Shown here piece by piece: positions 5,113-6,171 of a DNA stretch of 6,171 nucleotides (positions are counted from its first letter, which is position 1; each line of letters starts with the position of its first letter). Origin of the DNA: an uncultured Prevotellaceae bacterium (lineage in GTDB: Bacteria; Bacteroidota; Bacteroidia; Bacteroidales; Muribaculaceae); contig CALBLR010000013.1 in assembly GCA_937896015.1 (NCBI GenBank), positions 1 through 6,171 on the forward strand. Reading direction: 5' to 3'. The translations under genes and the position numbers were made by a program. Below the pieces are notes generated by a model, which saw nothing but the letters and a program-made list of their open reading frames with translations, was not told where the DNA came from and did not search any database.

Positions 5113-6171
5113 CTATGCTTTTTTACTCTCAATAAGTTCCATTGCCTTGTCCACAATGTGCTCGGCAGCGTTGCGCAGGGCCATTTCACCCACATTGGCG
5201 CTGAGCCGCGCCAGTTTGGCGTCGTCGGCCACGAGGCCAAGCATGGTGCTGACGAGCACACTTCCAGCCTCAGCGTCGCGCACCATCACAGCCGCATCGC
5301 GGTTGACAAGCGCAAGTGCGTTTTTGGTCTGATGGTCCTCGGCCACGTTGGGCGACGGCACCAGCACCGACGGCTTTCCCAGCAGCTGCAGTTCACTGAT
5401 GCTGCTGGCGCCTGCGCGCGACACCACCAGGTGGGCGGCGCGGTAGGCCATGTCCATTTGCGAGATGAAGGGCATCTGCACCACGTTTTTCGCGCCAGAG
5501 GCAGCCAGAGCCTCGCGGCAGCGCTCATCATAGATTTTGCCCGACTGCCATATAACCTGCACATCGCCGGCATGGCTGGCGATTTCACCGAGCCCGCCTA
5601 TGATGCTGTTGTTCACCGTGCGCGCGCCAAGACTGCCGCCGATTATCAGCACTGTGCGCTTGTTGGGGTCGAGGCCGAACGAGGCGCGGGCCTCCTCGGG
5701 CGTGGCTGTGCACTCCAGCAGGCCGCGGCGCACGGGGTTGCCCGTGAGCACAATGCGGTCGGCCGGAAAAAAGCGCTCCATGCCCTCATAAGCCACGCAT
5801 ATGCAGTCGGCCTTCTTGGCCAGCAGCTTGTTGGTGACGCCGGCATATGAGTTCTGCTCCTGCAGCAGCGTGGGGACGCCGCGCTTTTGGGCCTCCTTTA
5901 ATACCGGTCCGCTGGCATATCCGCCCACACCGATGGCGATGTCGGGCTTAAAGTCGCGCACTATGCGGCGCGCCATGCGCAGACTCTTCTGCAAGTGATA
6001 TAGCACCTTGATGTTGCGCAGCAGGTGCTTGCGGTCGAATCCGCTCACCGGCAGGCCCACTATCTCGTAGCCTGCGGCGGGCACGCGCTCCATTTCCATG
6101 CGTCCCAGCGCGCCCACAAACAGGATGTGTGCGTCGGGACGGCGGCGGCGAAACTCGTTGGCTATCGACAG
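5113..6171 (-). CDS. murG: MurG, lipid II-forming N-acetylglucosaminyltransferase (5' end cut by window edge)
   Basis: MurG is a peripheral inner-membrane GT-B glycosyltransferase that transfers GlcNAc from UDP-GlcNAc to lipid I, giving lipid II. The open frame runs to the window edge: 18 codons before the first internal GTG (6117) encode LSIANEFRRRRPDAHILF, a standard MurG segment, so the gene continues beyond 6171. In the 352 visible residues are VGALGRMEMERVPAAGY (19-35), GVGGYASGP (81-89), QEQNSYAG (105-112), TGNPVR (143-148), GGSLGAR (178-184), the UDP-GlcNAc-binding SRAGASSISEL (251-261) and PNVAEDHQTKNA (274-285). Only the first glycine-rich loop (GGTGGH in the family), probably about 20 residues, is missing. 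It ends in TAG at 5113-5115 and is followed 33 bases later by murC, as expected for successive steps of precursor synthesis in one operon. Confidence 0.97.
   Translation of the reverse strand: MSIANEFRRRRPDAHILFVGALGRMEMERVPAAGYEIVGLPVSGFDRKHLLRNIKVLYHLQKSLRMARRIVRDFKPDIAIGVGGYASGPVLKEAQKRGVPTLLQEQNSYAGVTNKLLAKKADCICVAYEGMERFFPADRIVLTGNPVRRGLLECTATPEEARASFGLDPNKRTVLIIGGSLGARTVNNSIIGGLGEIASHAGDVQVIWQSGKIYDERCREALAASGAKNVVQMPFISQMDMAYRAAHLVVSRAGASSISELQLLGKPSVLVPSPNVAEDHQTKNALALVNRDAAVMVRDAEAGSVLVSTMLGLVADDAKLARLSANVGEMALRNAAEHIVDKAMELIESKKA

Noticed and set aside
5110..5850. A 246-residue plus-strand open frame
   Set aside because: It is antisense to murG with His/Ala/Gly-rich mirror composition and no coding features.
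5113..6117. murG starting at the GTG at 6117
   Set aside because: Eighteen upstream in-frame codons encode recognisable MurG sequence to the window edge, so the gene is truncated by the window and does not start internally.

Overview
The window is a stretch of the division and cell wall (dcw) cluster of a Bacteroidales bacterium. The gene order murG-murC-ftsQ-ftsA-ftsZ with no ddl between murC and ftsQ, the FtsA and FtsZ sequence types (EVGSS in FtsA, GVGGGGNNAINHMY in FtsZ), the G+C-rich coding sequence with A+T-rich spacers and the lack of clear Shine-Dalgarno sites all fit this group. A family such as Muribaculaceae is my guess, made from protein resemblance and not from any search.

Every gene is on the minus strand, so transcription runs from high to low coordinates: murG (5' end cut by the window edge), murC, ftsQ, ftsA, an extra small gene, and ftsZ (3' end cut by the window edge). 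Spacers are 33, -4, 45, 45 and 50 bases (the fourth counted to the start I prefer for the small gene). No stretch above 50 bases lacks a gene, and I see no terminator or tRNA, so this looks like one operon. MurG makes lipid II and MurC adds L-alanine to UDP-MurNAc. FtsQ is the membrane hub of the divisome. FtsA tethers FtsZ to the membrane, and FtsZ forms the ring.

The unusual item is the small gene at 842-1267, between ftsA and ftsZ. It encodes a 141-residue chimera. Residues 1-87 are a diverged copy of the FtsZ N-terminus (63 of 87 positions identical by my hand alignment). The last ~29 residues are a diverged copy of the FtsA C-terminal membrane-binding tail, joined by a Pro/Glu/Ala/Val-rich linker. 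The arrangement A-tail, Z-head, A-tail, Z-head is exactly what one tandem duplication of a ~480 bp unit spanning the ftsA/ftsZ boundary would create, and the homologous blocks lie at offsets of 471-488 bp. The copy has diverged yet kept an open frame, the hydrophobic face of the membrane helix and the FtsZ-like leader. It has lost most of the FtsZ GTPase domain and altered the GTP-binding T1 loop. It may be a membrane-tethered FtsZ-fragment protein that acts on the Z ring. That role is inference.

Secondary points are an FtsQ with a very lysine-rich C-terminal extension, a TTG start for ftsQ overlapping the murC stop, and a 30 bp perfectly conserved block shared by the chimera and ftsZ.
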